From: Nocardiopsis_C rhodophaea
Lineage (GTDB): Bacteria; Actinomycetota; Actinomycetes; Streptosporangiales; Streptosporangiaceae
Assembly (NCBI RefSeq): GCF_039530945.1
Contig: NZ_BAAAPC010000010.1
Span: 62,001 to 126,000, forward strand
Length of the DNA: 64,000 nucleotides
Direction of reading: 5' to 3'
Positions 54,637-64,000 of the stretch are shown in pieces. The notes below the pieces were generated by a model. That model was not told the origin of the DNA and did no database searches. It saw only the letters and a program-made list of their open reading frames with translations. The position numbers were made by a program, and so were the translations under genes. Position 1 is the stretch's first letter, and each line of letters opens with the position of its first letter.

Positions 54637-56254
54637 AGCCGTCGGCAAGCAGCCTCCGGATCGCGTCGAGGTCCCGGTCGGCACGGGCGCCGTCCGCCTC
54701 GGTTTTGTCGAGAAGAGCGCCCAGGTAGGCCACCCCCTGATCGACCGATGTGCGCATCCGCTCCTGCTGGTGGCGGGCGAACTCCATGGTCTGCTGGCGC
54801 CCGCTGGAGTCCTTGTACACGCCCCAGCCGGAGCAGCCGAACGCGGCGATGCCGATAATCCAGAGCACCGGTGAACCGACGCTCAGCCCGACCGCGACCA
54901 GGACCACGCCGATGGCCGCCGCGGAGAGCGTGATGTGTCGGTGCTCGGAGCCGCCGCGCATGTAGCGCCGCGCGATTTGCGCCTCGGCGTCCGCGAGCGC
55001 GTCGCCCACGGGGCCGTCGCGCGTGATGGGGACGCGCTGCCCCTGTTCGGTGATGACGACGTCTCCCCTCCACGGTTGTTGTGCGCGGTGGGCGAGGGAT
55101 TCGGCGGCGGACAGCGTCCGTGCGCTCTCGAACGAGAGGGCGAACGCGCGCCGGTCGGCGGGGGCGCCGGTGTCGGTGGCGTCCGCGTGCAGCAGCTGAC
55201 TCAGGGTGCCGACCCGCGCGTCCCACCGGGGCCGCCCCGAGTCGGCGGAAGCGCTGCCACTGCCTTCGACCACGGCGCGCAGCTGGGCGGCGCGCTCGAT
55301 AAGCGGCGCCTCTTCCGAGCTGCCCTCGTCGATGAGCAGCCGCAGGGTCTCGGCCGCGAAGCGGGCGGGCGCTGTGCGCCGCCTGCCAGCGTCATCGGCA
55401 CCCGGTGCGCTCGGGGTCACGAGCGTGTGCTCCAGCCGTTCGCGCAGGGCGCTGAGCTGTTCTGCCGCGAGGAGCCGCTGCTGGATCTCGCCCGTGCCAC
55501 TGAGGTTCACGGGCGCCCGCTCGGGCTTGAGCTCGACCCTCGGGATCCTCCGCGTGCTGTCGTCACCCTGGGGGAGGCCCTGCTCGCGCAGCGCCGTGTC
55601 CGTTCGCAGCCGCAGCTCCTCCCGGGCGTCCTCGCCCAGCAGGCCGTCAGCTGCGAGCAGCCACAGCGCCCGCTGCCAGCGGTCCACCTCGTGGGGCAGT
55701 GCGGGCAGGAGCTTCGGCAGCACGGGGCCGGCCAACGCGGGGGCGTGCTCGGGGGCGGCGACCGCTGTCGCGAGGATCGAGAAGACCTCGGCGCGCAGGG
55801 GGTCGCGCTCGGCGGCCTCGGCGAACCGGACCCGCGCCGTCCCCAGGTCGCCACCGGTCAGGGCGTGCAGGCCGAGCGCGGCCGGAACCAGCCAATACGC
55901 GGACGTGTCGTCGAGCCGCAGTTCATCGGGCCGCTGGCCGCTGAGGATCTGCCGCGTGCGGTGGCGGGCCATCGCGGTGCCGTCGAACATGGCGAGAGTG
56001 GCGCGAATATCGCTCAGCTCGACGAAGGCGTCGAAGGAGGCGGAGATCGCGTCCAACCGCTTTTCCAGCGAACCCCGCACCTGGCTCAGCTCAGAGCGGA
56101 GTCGGCTCCGCTCGTGGTAGACGCGCTGATTGGCCTGGTCCAGTCCTTCCTGCAACTCCCGGATACGCTGGTTCTGGCGCCGGTCGGTGATGTTCCAGTC
56201 GCCGAGGAAGAAATCCACGACGTCATCCGAGCCGCTCCCTCTACCGCTGCTCAT
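54635..56254 (-). CDS. Unrecognised protein: N-terminal coiled coil, helical middle, two C-terminal membrane spans
   Basis: 539 residues from ATG 56254 (GGGGACG just upstream); the frame runs on without coding character. Residues ~20-75 are a coiled coil rich in Gln/Arg/Glu (RRQNQRIRELQEGLDQANQ). Next, ~95-200, is a helical region with a TPR-like unit LGLHALTGGDLGTARVRFAEAAERDP. A long Arg/Ala/Glu-rich middle (~200-430) follows with no motif. Two membrane spans (~455-475 and ~478-492) near the C terminus are followed by ~50 cytoplasmic residues. I do not recognise the family. It stands alone, convergent with pruA and divergent from the HAD gene at 56468. Confidence 0.8.
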   Translation of the reverse strand: MSSGRGSGSDDVVDFFLGDWNITDRRQNQRIRELQEGLDQANQRVYHERSRLRSELSQVRGSLEKRLDAISASFDAFVELSDIRATLAMFDGTAMARHRTRQILSGQRPDELRLDDTSAYWLVPAALGLHALTGGDLGTARVRFAEAAERDPLRAEVFSILATAVAAPEHAPALAGPVLPKLLPALPHEVDRWQRALWLLAADGLLGEDAREELRLRTDTALREQGLPQGDDSTRRIPRVELKPERAPVNLSGTGEIQQRLLAAEQLSALRERLEHTLVTPSAPGADDAGRRRTAPARFAAETLRLLIDEGSSEEAPLIERAAQLRAVVEGSGSASADSGRPRWDARVGTLSQLLHADATDTGAPADRRAFALSFESARTLSAAESLAHRAQQPWRGDVVITEQGQRVPITRDGPVGDALADAEAQIARRYMRGGSEHRHITLSAAAIGVVLVAVGLSVGSPVLWIIGIAAFGCSGWGVYKDSSGRQQTMEFARHQQERMRTSVDQGVAYLGALLDKTEADGARADRDLDAIRRLLADG

Positions 56255-56467
56255 CGTCCCCTTTCGTTCCCGTGGCGATCGCGTACCGGTGCACTGGGAC
56301 GCATGGCGTGACACCGTGGTTCCCCACGGTGGCTCCTCGGTCGACGGCCGGGCCCGCCGCGCACCCCTGGATCCGGACCGATTCTCCCGTTCGTCCCCGT
56401 TACGCGGCGCACCCTGGCCGCGTGACTTCGGCGACTGGGATAATGGGGCCGACATCGCTCACCCCTC

Positions 56468-57208
56468 GTGTTCCGTGAGGAGACTCCCATCAGCCGGCTG
56501 GTGTTGTGGAACATCGACCTCACGCTCGTCGACGTCGCCCAGGTGACGCGGGCCGCCTACGCCGAGGCGTTCCAACAGGTGACGGGCGAGCCCCTCGTCT
56601 ATCTGGCGTCGACCGCGGGTCGCACCGACTCCGAGATCTTCTATGAGTTCCTGGCCCGCAACGACGTCGACGCCGAGTCCGGCGCGGCGCAGATCGCCGA
56701 CTTTCTGCACGCCCTGGGCGAGGCGTTCGCCCGGCGGCGCGACCAGCTGCCCGCACGCGGCCGGGCGATGCCCGGAGCGCCGGAGGCGCTGGCCGCCGTC
56801 GCGGCCCTGGACGGCACGGTGCAGACCGTGGTCACCGGAACCATCATGCCCAACGCGGTGGCGAAGCTCGCCGCGTTCGGGCTCGACGGCTACCTGGACC
56901 TGAGCATCGGCGGGTTCGGGTCCGAGCACTACCCCAAGGCCAGCCTCATCCAGTTCACCCGGATGCGCGCGGCGGAGGCCCACGGTTCCGCGTTCCCGGA
57001 GTCCGCCACGGTCTACATCACCGACTCCGCCCGCGACGTCGAGGCGGCCCTCATCGGCCACGCCACCCCCATCGGAGTCGCCAGCGGGTCGACCACCGAG
57101 TCGCAGCTGCGCTCCGCCGGGGCGCGCTACGTCCTGGAGGACCTCACCGACCAGCAGGCCCTGCTGCACATGATCCGCGGCGCCACGCGCCTGCCCCAGG
57201 CGGGGTGA
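56468..57208 (+). CDS. HAD-like protein with Asn at the nucleophile position
   Basis: 246 residues from GTG 56468. The only Shine-Dalgarno sequence (GAGGAG, 56477-56482) lies inside this start and 6 nt before an ATC codon at 56489, so the true start may be a rare ATC, the GTG at 56501, or a leaderless GTG 56468. HAD fold: motif I LVLWNIDLTLVD, where Asn15 replaces the catalytic Asp and Asp17 is kept; AGRTDSEIF in the cap; motif II VVTGT; motif III HYPKASLI and motif IV YITDSARDVEAA. Activity would need another nucleophile or be lost. Substrate unknown. Confidence 0.8.
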   Translation: MFREETPISRLVLWNIDLTLVDVAQVTRAAYAEAFQQVTGEPLVYLASTAGRTDSEIFYEFLARNDVDAESGAAQIADFLHALGEAFARRRDQLPARGRAMPGAPEALAAVAALDGTVQTVVTGTIMPNAVAKLAAFGLDGYLDLSIGGFGSEHYPKASLIQFTRMRAAEAHGSAFPESATVYITDSARDVEAALIGHATPIGVASGSTTESQLRSAGARYVLEDLTDQQALLHMIRGATRLPQAG

Positions 57209-57662
57209 GTCAGCGGGGTGACTCTTCGGCCCCACCCCGACCGCCGCCCGGATAGCGTCGGTTGCGTCAGGTCACCGCGCCGGGCGTCCGCTTCCTGTCC
57301 CCGTGTCCGGAAGTGGCCCGGAGCCTGAATGTGACGTATCTCCCGCGCATACTGTCCTAGGTGGGGATGCCCCCGCACGCAATACGGTCCATAGCCGCTG
57401 AAACGCACCGTTAACGGTGTTGATCACTGTTCTACCGTGTGAAACGCAGTAGCCTAGGCCATGGCGGCGGCCGGACAACGGTGTCCGAGCCCCACACGCC
57501 ACGGCCTGTGCGCACAGGTTCCTTCCACCGGAGCCGGACCACCGAGGGCGGTGGTCCACCGACACACAACATCACAAGTCACATCACCCGATGTTCTGGG
57601 GCCGGTCTCCAGGTCGGCTTCCGGTCCACCCCCGACGCTCACAAAGGAGTGAGATCGCAACG
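57209..57662 (+). promoter_or_regulatory. 454-bp upstream region of gdh
   Basis: No convincing gene. It contains a perfect palindrome CACCGTTAACGGTG (57406-57419), then TTGATC, TTCTAC and TAGCCT elements (57420-57457) that could form a promoter, leaving an untranslated leader of about 200 nt. The GDH ribosome binding site AAAGGAGTGAG closes it. Confidence 0.4.
57406..57419. promoter_or_regulatory. 14-bp palindrome, candidate operator upstream of gdh
   Basis: CACCGTTAACGGTG, self-complementary over its whole length, 244 bp before the gdh start and just upstream of promoter-like elements. Confidence 0.45.
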
Positions 57663-60600
57663 ATGTCCGGGCAGTCAGACGCCATACAGGATCAGTTGCT
57701 ACACGATGCGGCCACGCAGTGGACCGCACCCAACGGCGGTTCGGCCGACGACCACGACACGAACGAGCTTGAGCGCTTCCTGAGGCTCTACTACCGGCAC
57801 GTAGACCCCGAAGAACTCAAGGAGCGGAGGCCCGAGGAGATCTGCGGTGCGGCCATCTCGCACAGGCAGCTCGCCGAGAACCGGGTCCAGGGCCGAGCGA
57901 AGGTGCGGGTCCACACGCCCACCCAGGACAGGGACGGCTGGGAGATCGGCCACACCGTGGTCGAGATCGTCACCGACGACGCCCCGTTCCTGGTCAACTC
58001 CGTGACCATGGAACTCGCGCGCCACAACATCGGCGCGCACCTGGTCGTCCACCCGCAGCTCCGCGTTCTGCGCGACCTCCGCGGCGAGCTGCGCGAGATC
58101 GAGCCCGCGGAGACCGAAGGCGACCTCCTCCCGATCGCCGAGTCGTGGATCCACGTCGAGATCGACCGCCAGGCCGACGCCACGGTGCTCAAGCAGCTGG
58201 AATCGGATCTGACGCGCGTGCTCACCGACGTCCGCTACGTGGACGAGGACGGCGCGCGGATGCGCCAGCGCGCCGTCGACCTCGCCGACGAGGTCGCCGC
58301 GCGTACCTCCGCCCTTGTCGCCGGAGGCGTCAGCGAGCAGGAGATCTCCGAGAGTGTCGAGTTCCTGCGCTGGGTCGCCGACCGCCACTTCACGTTCATT
58401 GGATACCGCGAATACGCGCTGGTCAGCGACGAGGAAGGCCGCGAGGCGCTGAGCCCGCAGGCCGGGACCGGCCTGGGTGTGCTGCGCATGGACACGCCGG
58501 TGTCCGGCAGCTTCGCGGCACTGCCCCCCGAGGCCCGCGCCAAGGCGCGCGAGCCGCACGTGCTGGTGCTGACCAAGGCCAACTCGCGGGCCACGGTCCA
58601 CCGGCCCAAGTACCTCGACTACATCGGCGTCAAGAAGTTCGACGACCAGGGCCACATCGTCGGCGAGTGCCGCTTCCTCGGCCTGTTCACCCACCAGGCC
58701 ACCACGACGAGCATCGCCGAGATCCCGATCCTCAAGCGCAAGCAGGCCGAGGTCCTCGACCTCGCCGGGTTCGACGCCGACAGCTACGACGGCAAGGACC
58801 TGGTGGAGATCCTGGAGGGCTTCCCGCGCGAGGAGCTGCTGCAGACCCCGGTCCCCGAGCTCTACGACATCGTGCTGGGCGTGCTGCGCCTGCGCGAGCG
58901 CCGCGGCAGCAAGCTGTTCCTGCGCCGCGACCCCTACGGCCGCTACATGTCCTGCCTGGTGTACATGCCGCGCGACCGCTACACCACGCAGGTCCGCCTC
59001 GACATCCAGAACGTGCTGGCCAAGGCGTTCCACGGCGCCACCATGGAGCACAGCGTCATGGTCGGCTCGGCCCCCTTCGCCCGCCTCTACCTGGTGGTGC
59101 GCGCCGAGCGCGGCCGCCTCCTCGCCGACGTCGACCACGCCGCCCTGGAGGCCGAGGTCGTCAAGGCCACCCGCTCCTGGGACGACGACCTCCTCGTCGA
59201 GCTCACCCAGCGCTTCGGCGCCGAGCGCGCCACCGAGGTCGTCGGGCGCTACCGGGAGGCCCTGCCCGAGGGGTACAAGGTCGACACGTCGGCCGCCACG
59301 GCCGTCGACGACATCGGGCGGATCGACGCCCTCGCGGACGGCGAGCTCGCCGTCAACCTCTACCCCTCGCCCTCGGCGACGGACGACGCCTCCAAGTGGC
59401 GGTTCAAGGTCTACCGCAAGGGCGACCCCATCTCCCTGTCCAAGGTGCTGCCGCTGCTGGAGCACATGGGCGTCGAGGTGGAGGACGAGCGCCCCTACGG
59501 CATCACCGCCCCGGGCGCCGACCGCGACGGCGAGGGGCGCGCCTGGATCTACGACTTCGGCCTGGCCCCGATCCGCGACGCCGTACAGGTCCCGGAGGAG
59601 CGGCTGAAGCACCTCTTCGAGGACGCCTTCACCGCCCTGTGGGAAGACCGCGGCGAGTCCGACGGCTTCAACGCGCTGGTGCTGCGCGCCGGGCTGACCT
59701 GGCGCCAGCTCACGATCCTGCGCGCCTACGCCAAGTACCTGCGCCAGGCCGGGAGCACGTTCAGCCCCGCCTACATCGCGGACGTCCTCGTCGCCAACGT
59801 GCACATCGCCAACCTGCTGGTCCGGCTCTTCGAGTCGCGCTTCGACCCGCGCCACTCCGACGGCCGCGCCGAGCGCTCCGAGGCCATCACCGAGGAGATC
59901 AACGGCGAACTCGACCTGGTGGCCAGCCTCGACCAGGACCGCATCCTGCGGTCCTTCCTGGCGATGATTCAGGCGACGCTGCGCACCAACTACTTCCAGC
60001 ACGCCGCTGAGGGCGAGAAGCCCTACCTCGTCTACAAGCTCGACCCGCAGGCCATCCCGGACCTTCCGGCCCCGCGGCCCAAGTTCGAGATGTACGTCTA
60101 CTCCCCGCGGATGGAGGGCGTGCACCTGCGCTTCGGCTCGGTCGCGCGCGGCGGGCTGCGCTGGTCGGACCGCTTCGAGGACTTCCGCACCGAGATCCTC
60201 GGCCTGGTCAAGGCGCAGATGGTGAAGAACTCGCTGATCGTGCCCAACGGCGCCAAGGGCGGCTTCGTCTGCAAGCGGCTGCCCGCCGGCGGCGACCGCG
60301 ACACGATCATGACCGAGGTCGTGGCCTGCTACAAGCAGTTCATCAGCGGCATGCTCGACGTCACCGACAACCTCGTCGAGGGAGCCGTCGAGCACCCGCG
60401 CGACGTCGTCCGCTACGACGCCGACGACTCCTACCTCGTCGTCGCCGCGGACAAGGGCACGGCCACCTTCTCCGACATCGCCAACGGCATCTCCCTGGAG
60501 CGGGGCTTCTGGCTCGGCGACGCGTTCGCCTCCGGCGGCTCGGTCGGTTACGACCACAAGGCCATGGGCATCACCGCGCGCGGTGCCTGGGAGTCGGTCA

Positions 60601-62555
60601 AGTACCACTTCCGCGAGATGGGCGTGGACGTCCAGAACGAGGACTTCACCGCCGTCGGCGTCGGCGACATGTCCGGCGACGTGTTCGGCAACGGGATGCT
60701 GCTCTCGGAGCACATCCGGCTGGTGGCCGCATTCGACCACCGGCACGTCTTCCTCGACCCCAACCCGGACGCGGCGCGGAGCTACGCCGAGCGCCGCCGC
60801 CTGTTCGAACTGCCCCGCAGTACCTGGGCGGACTACGACCAGTCGCTGATCTCCGAGGGGGGAGGGGTCTACCCGCGCACCGCCAAGTCGATTCACCTCA
60901 CCCCGCAGGTCCGCGAGGTTCTGGGCATCGACCCGGACGTCACCTCGCTGACCCCGTTCGAGCTGATCCAGTGCATCCTCAAGGCCCCGGTGGACCTGCT
61001 GTGGAACGGCGGCATCGGCACCTACGTCAAGGCCTCCACCGAGACCCACGCCTCGGTCGGCGACAAGGCCAACGACCAGGTGCGCGTCGACGCTACCGAG
61101 CTGCGGTGCAAGGTTATCGGTGAGGGCGGCAACCTCGGCCTCACCCAGGCGGGGCGGATCGAGTTCGCGCTGGCCGGGGGGCGGGTCAACTCCGACTTCG
61201 TCGACAACTCCGCCGGTGTGGACACCTCCGACCACGAGGTGAACATCAAGATCATGCTGGACCGCGAGGTCCGGGCCGGCCGCCTGTCCAAGGACGAGCG
61301 CGACGAGCTGTTCCTGGGCATGACCGACGAGGTCGCCGAGCTCGTGCTGGACAACAACTACGCGCAGAACGTCGTGCTCGCGGCGGCGCGCAAGCAGGCC
61401 AACGGCATGCTCCACGTCCACCAGCGCTACATGCGCGCGCTGGAGCGCTCCGGGCAGCTCAAGCGCAAGCTGGAGAACCTGCCCGACGACAAGGCCATCG
61501 CCGCGCGCCGCTCCAGCGGCCAGGGCCTGACGGGGCCGGAGTTCGGCACGCTGATCGCCTACACCAAGATCACCCTCAAGGACGCGATCGCCGACTCCAA
61601 CCTGCCGTCCGACCCCTACCTGCGGGACACGCTCACCGAGTACTTCCCCACGGCGCTGCGCGAGCGGTTCGCCGACGCCATGCCGGACCACCCGCTGGCC
61701 CGCCAGATCATCACCAACCAGGTGGTGAACGACATGGTGAACCGGTCCGGATCGACCTTCGCCTTCCGGCTCAACGAGGAACTGGGCGCCTCAGCTGACG
61801 ACATCGCGCGGGCCTACCTGGTCGTGCAGGAGGTGTTCGGGCTCCGCGACTTCTGGCGGGCCGTGGAGGACCTGGACCACAAGGTCGACGTCGCCACCCA
61901 GCTGGACATGCTGCTGGAGGCCCGCAAGCTCGCCGAGCGTTCGGCGCGCTGGCTGCTGCAGAACCGCACGTCCCTGTTTGACCTGAGTGAGGAGATCGCG
62001 TTCTTCGCGGAGGGCGTGCCCACGATCGTGCCTCAGCTGTCCGAGCTGCTCAGGGGGCGCGACCTGGCCGCGTTCATCGAACGGCGGGACAGGTTCGTCG
62101 GGCGCGGTGTCCCCTCGGAACTGGCCGAGCAGGTCGCCGCGATGGTCCCGGCCTACTCCACCTTCGATCTGGTGGAGGTGGGCCACCGGACCGGACGCCC
62201 GCTGCGGGAGGTCGCCGAGGTCTACTTCGACCTGGCCGACCGGCTGCAGATCTCCCGGCTGCGGGAGCGCATCATCGCGCTGCCGCGCGACGACCGCTGG
62301 AACACGATGGCGCGCTCGGCCGTGCGCGACGACCTGTACCGCACGCACGCCGACCTCACCGGCCGGGTGCTGGAGTCCGGCCAGCCCGGTGAGCCGGTCG
62401 ACGCCATGCGGGAGAAGTGGATGGAGCAGAACAAGGCCACGCTGGAGCGTGCCGGCCAGACCCTCTCGGACATCTGGGAGACCGAGCGGTTCGACCTTGC
62501 CACCCTCTCGGTGGCGCTGCGGTCGATCCGCTCGCTGGCGAGCTCCGACGGCTGA
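57663..62555 (+). CDS. gdhB: NAD-specific glutamate dehydrogenase, large (180-kDa) type
   Basis: 1630 residues, ATG 57663 after AAAGGAGTGAG. It converts glutamate to 2-oxoglutarate and ammonia with NAD. The ~700-residue N-terminal region holds ACT-like regulatory segments (VEIVTDDAPFLVNSVTMELA). The catalytic core has RFGSVARGGLRWSDRFEDFR, EILGLVKAQMVKNSLIVPNGAKGGFV with the substrate lysines, and the NAD domain DLLWNGGIGTYVKASTE and VIGEGGNLGLTQAGRIEFAL. The C-terminal ~400 residues are the helical tail typical of the GDH-180 class, first described in Streptomyces. Monocistronic, with a strong terminator. Together with PruA it completes proline to 2-oxoglutarate. Confidence 0.97.
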   Translation: MSGQSDAIQDQLLHDAATQWTAPNGGSADDHDTNELERFLRLYYRHVDPEELKERRPEEICGAAISHRQLAENRVQGRAKVRVHTPTQDRDGWEIGHTVVEIVTDDAPFLVNSVTMELARHNIGAHLVVHPQLRVLRDLRGELREIEPAETEGDLLPIAESWIHVEIDRQADATVLKQLESDLTRVLTDVRYVDEDGARMRQRAVDLADEVAARTSALVAGGVSEQEISESVEFLRWVADRHFTFIGYREYALVSDEEGREALSPQAGTGLGVLRMDTPVSGSFAALPPEARAKAREPHVLVLTKANSRATVHRPKYLDYIGVKKFDDQGHIVGECRFLGLFTHQATTTSIAEIPILKRKQAEVLDLAGFDADSYDGKDLVEILEGFPREELLQTPVPELYDIVLGVLRLRERRGSKLFLRRDPYGRYMSCLVYMPRDRYTTQVRLDIQNVLAKAFHGATMEHSVMVGSAPFARLYLVVRAERGRLLADVDHAALEAEVVKATRSWDDDLLVELTQRFGAERATEVVGRYREALPEGYKVDTSAATAVDDIGRIDALADGELAVNLYPSPSATDDASKWRFKVYRKGDPISLSKVLPLLEHMGVEVEDERPYGITAPGADRDGEGRAWIYDFGLAPIRDAVQVPEERLKHLFEDAFTALWEDRGESDGFNALVLRAGLTWRQLTILRAYAKYLRQAGSTFSPAYIADVLVANVHIANLLVRLFESRFDPRHSDGRAERSEAITEEINGELDLVASLDQDRILRSFLAMIQATLRTNYFQHAAEGEKPYLVYKLDPQAIPDLPAPRPKFEMYVYSPRMEGVHLRFGSVARGGLRWSDRFEDFRTEILGLVKAQMVKNSLIVPNGAKGGFVCKRLPAGGDRDTIMTEVVACYKQFISGMLDVTDNLVEGAVEHPRDVVRYDADDSYLVVAADKGTATFSDIANGISLERGFWLGDAFASGGSVGYDHKAMGITARGAWESVKYHFREMGVDVQNEDFTAVGVGDMSGDVFGNGMLLSEHIRLVAAFDHRHVFLDPNPDAARSYAERRRLFELPRSTWADYDQSLISEGGGVYPRTAKSIHLTPQVREVLGIDPDVTSLTPFELIQCILKAPVDLLWNGGIGTYVKASTETHASVGDKANDQVRVDATELRCKVIGEGGNLGLTQAGRIEFALAGGRVNSDFVDNSAGVDTSDHEVNIKIMLDREVRAGRLSKDERDELFLGMTDEVAELVLDNNYAQNVVLAAARKQANGMLHVHQRYMRALERSGQLKRKLENLPDDKAIAARRSSGQGLTGPEFGTLIAYTKITLKDAIADSNLPSDPYLRDTLTEYFPTALRERFADAMPDHPLARQIITNQVVNDMVNRSGSTFAFRLNEELGASADDIARAYLVVQEVFGLRDFWRAVEDLDHKVDVATQLDMLLEARKLAERSARWLLQNRTSLFDLSEEIAFFAEGVPTIVPQLSELLRGRDLAAFIERRDRFVGRGVPSELAEQVAAMVPAYSTFDLVEVGHRTGRPLREVAEVYFDLADRLQISRLRERIIALPRDDRWNTMARSAVRDDLYRTHADLTGRVLESGQPGEPVDAMREKWMEQNKATLERAGQTLSDIWETERFDLATLSVALRSIRSLASSDG

Positions 62556-62576
62556 GGTCGCACACCGGAGCCACCA

Positions 62577-62604
62577 GGGCCGCGCCCGACATCGGGCGCG
62601 GCCC
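62577..62604 (+). terminator. gdh terminator
   Basis: A 13-bp perfect stem GGGCCGCGCCCGA with a 2-nt centre (CA) and its complement, followed by TTCTCC, 21 bp after the gdh stop. Confidence 0.8.
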
Positions 62605-62754
62605 TTCTCCGTATCCGATGGAGCCCGTGGGTCCGATGGGGCGCCGCGGGCCGAACGCGGAGAAATATGGTGGTGTGCGCCGCCGACCTCGGCCGTGGCG
62701 GTCCGTGCCGGGGTCGCGCATCGCTCCGTGTGAAGGACGGCGTCCTATACGCCC

Positions 62755-62760
62755 TAGACT
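62755..62760 (+). promoter_or_regulatory. -10 hexamer TAGACT, leaderless start of prfB
   Basis: TAGACT ends 7 nt before GTG 62768, with no Shine-Dalgarno sequence in between. Confidence 0.5.
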
Positions 62761-62767
62761 TGGGCAC

Positions 62768-63883
<1,116 letters not shown>

Positions 63884-64000
63884 ACCGAGCGGGGCACGTG
63901 TGGCCGATGTGACGGATGAGTTTCCGCCGCGTCCCACGGGCGGGGAATCCCGCTCGCGCGCCGGGTTTGCGACAAATGGGGTATATGGGAATGTTATAGG

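Noticed and set aside
57699..61691. Open frame of 1330 codons antisense to gdh, and similar long antisense frames at 32919-34598, 43100-45244 and 4357-6162
   Set aside because: They mirror highly conserved genes (gdh, secA, nagZ, manB) on the other strand; at this GC content stops are rare in the antisense frame. Their translations are compositionally odd and match nothing.

Overview
The window is 64 kb of high-GC chromosome from a filamentous-type actinobacterium. Coding runs, GTG/TTG starts and gene order (manB region, ahcY, RDD/SpoIIM/DUF58/MoxR, mtrA-mtrB-lpqB, comF, hpf, secA) match the conserved core of Streptomyces-like genomes and, more loosely, Mycobacterium. Nocardiopsaceae is my best guess for the family, but this is inference from gene content only. 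A run of ten Ns (35957-35966) marks an assembly gap.

Layout. 1-5.9 kb: end of a membrane glycosyltransferase, DUF5719, an inactive-looking metallopeptidase-family protein, DUF3499, phosphomannomutase and a Trm112-type zinc-less small protein, closed by a large stem-loop. 5.9-13.6 kb: an accessory block (Ser/Thr kinase, a Fic-like protein lacking the Fic motif, an acyltransferase-3/SGNH protein, a PH-domain membrane protein, an NmrA-like reductase, a MerR regulator) where relatives usually carry the SIS/manA genes. 13.7-16.5 kb: two different adenosylhomocysteinases in tandem. 16.5-25 kb: the RDD, SpoIIM, DUF58, MoxR, DUF4350, DUF4129 and multi-pass membrane protein set, interrupted by a PIN toxin-antitoxin pair. 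25.5-35.8 kb: MtrA-MtrB-LpqB envelope/cell-cycle signalling, ComF, HPF with a structured leader, SecA. 36-45 kb: a complete amino-sugar phosphotransferase locus (EIIC, DasR-like GntR regulator with dre-like operators, SIS deaminase, EIIB, EIIA, HAD, HPr, EI) followed by a lipoprotein NagZ. 45-57 kb: lipid and proline metabolism (acyl-CoA dehydrogenase, acyl-CoA synthetase, secreted lipase, AraC regulator, PruA), HAD phosphatases and a large unrecognised coiled-coil membrane protein. 57-64 kb: the giant NAD-glutamate dehydrogenase and release factor 2.

How it fits together. The PTS block, its regulator and NagZ form a likely regulon for uptake and deamination of N-acetylglucosamine or glucosamine released from chitin or peptidoglycan. 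PruA and the 180-kDa GDH give a route from proline through glutamate to 2-oxoglutarate. MtrAB-LpqB and SecA are envelope housekeeping.

The most unusual items are: the tandem short/long AhcY pair; a 64-bp palindrome present twice, each time between convergent genes; a ~500-bp symmetric inverted-repeat structure at 47.75-48.25 kb with a hairpin at its centre; a dyad-overlapped promoter and multi-hairpin leader upstream of hpf; several genes whose -10 hexamer lies 6-8 nt before the start codon (leaderless transcription); and the Fic-like protein. No CRISPR array, prophage, tRNA or rRNA gene was seen.
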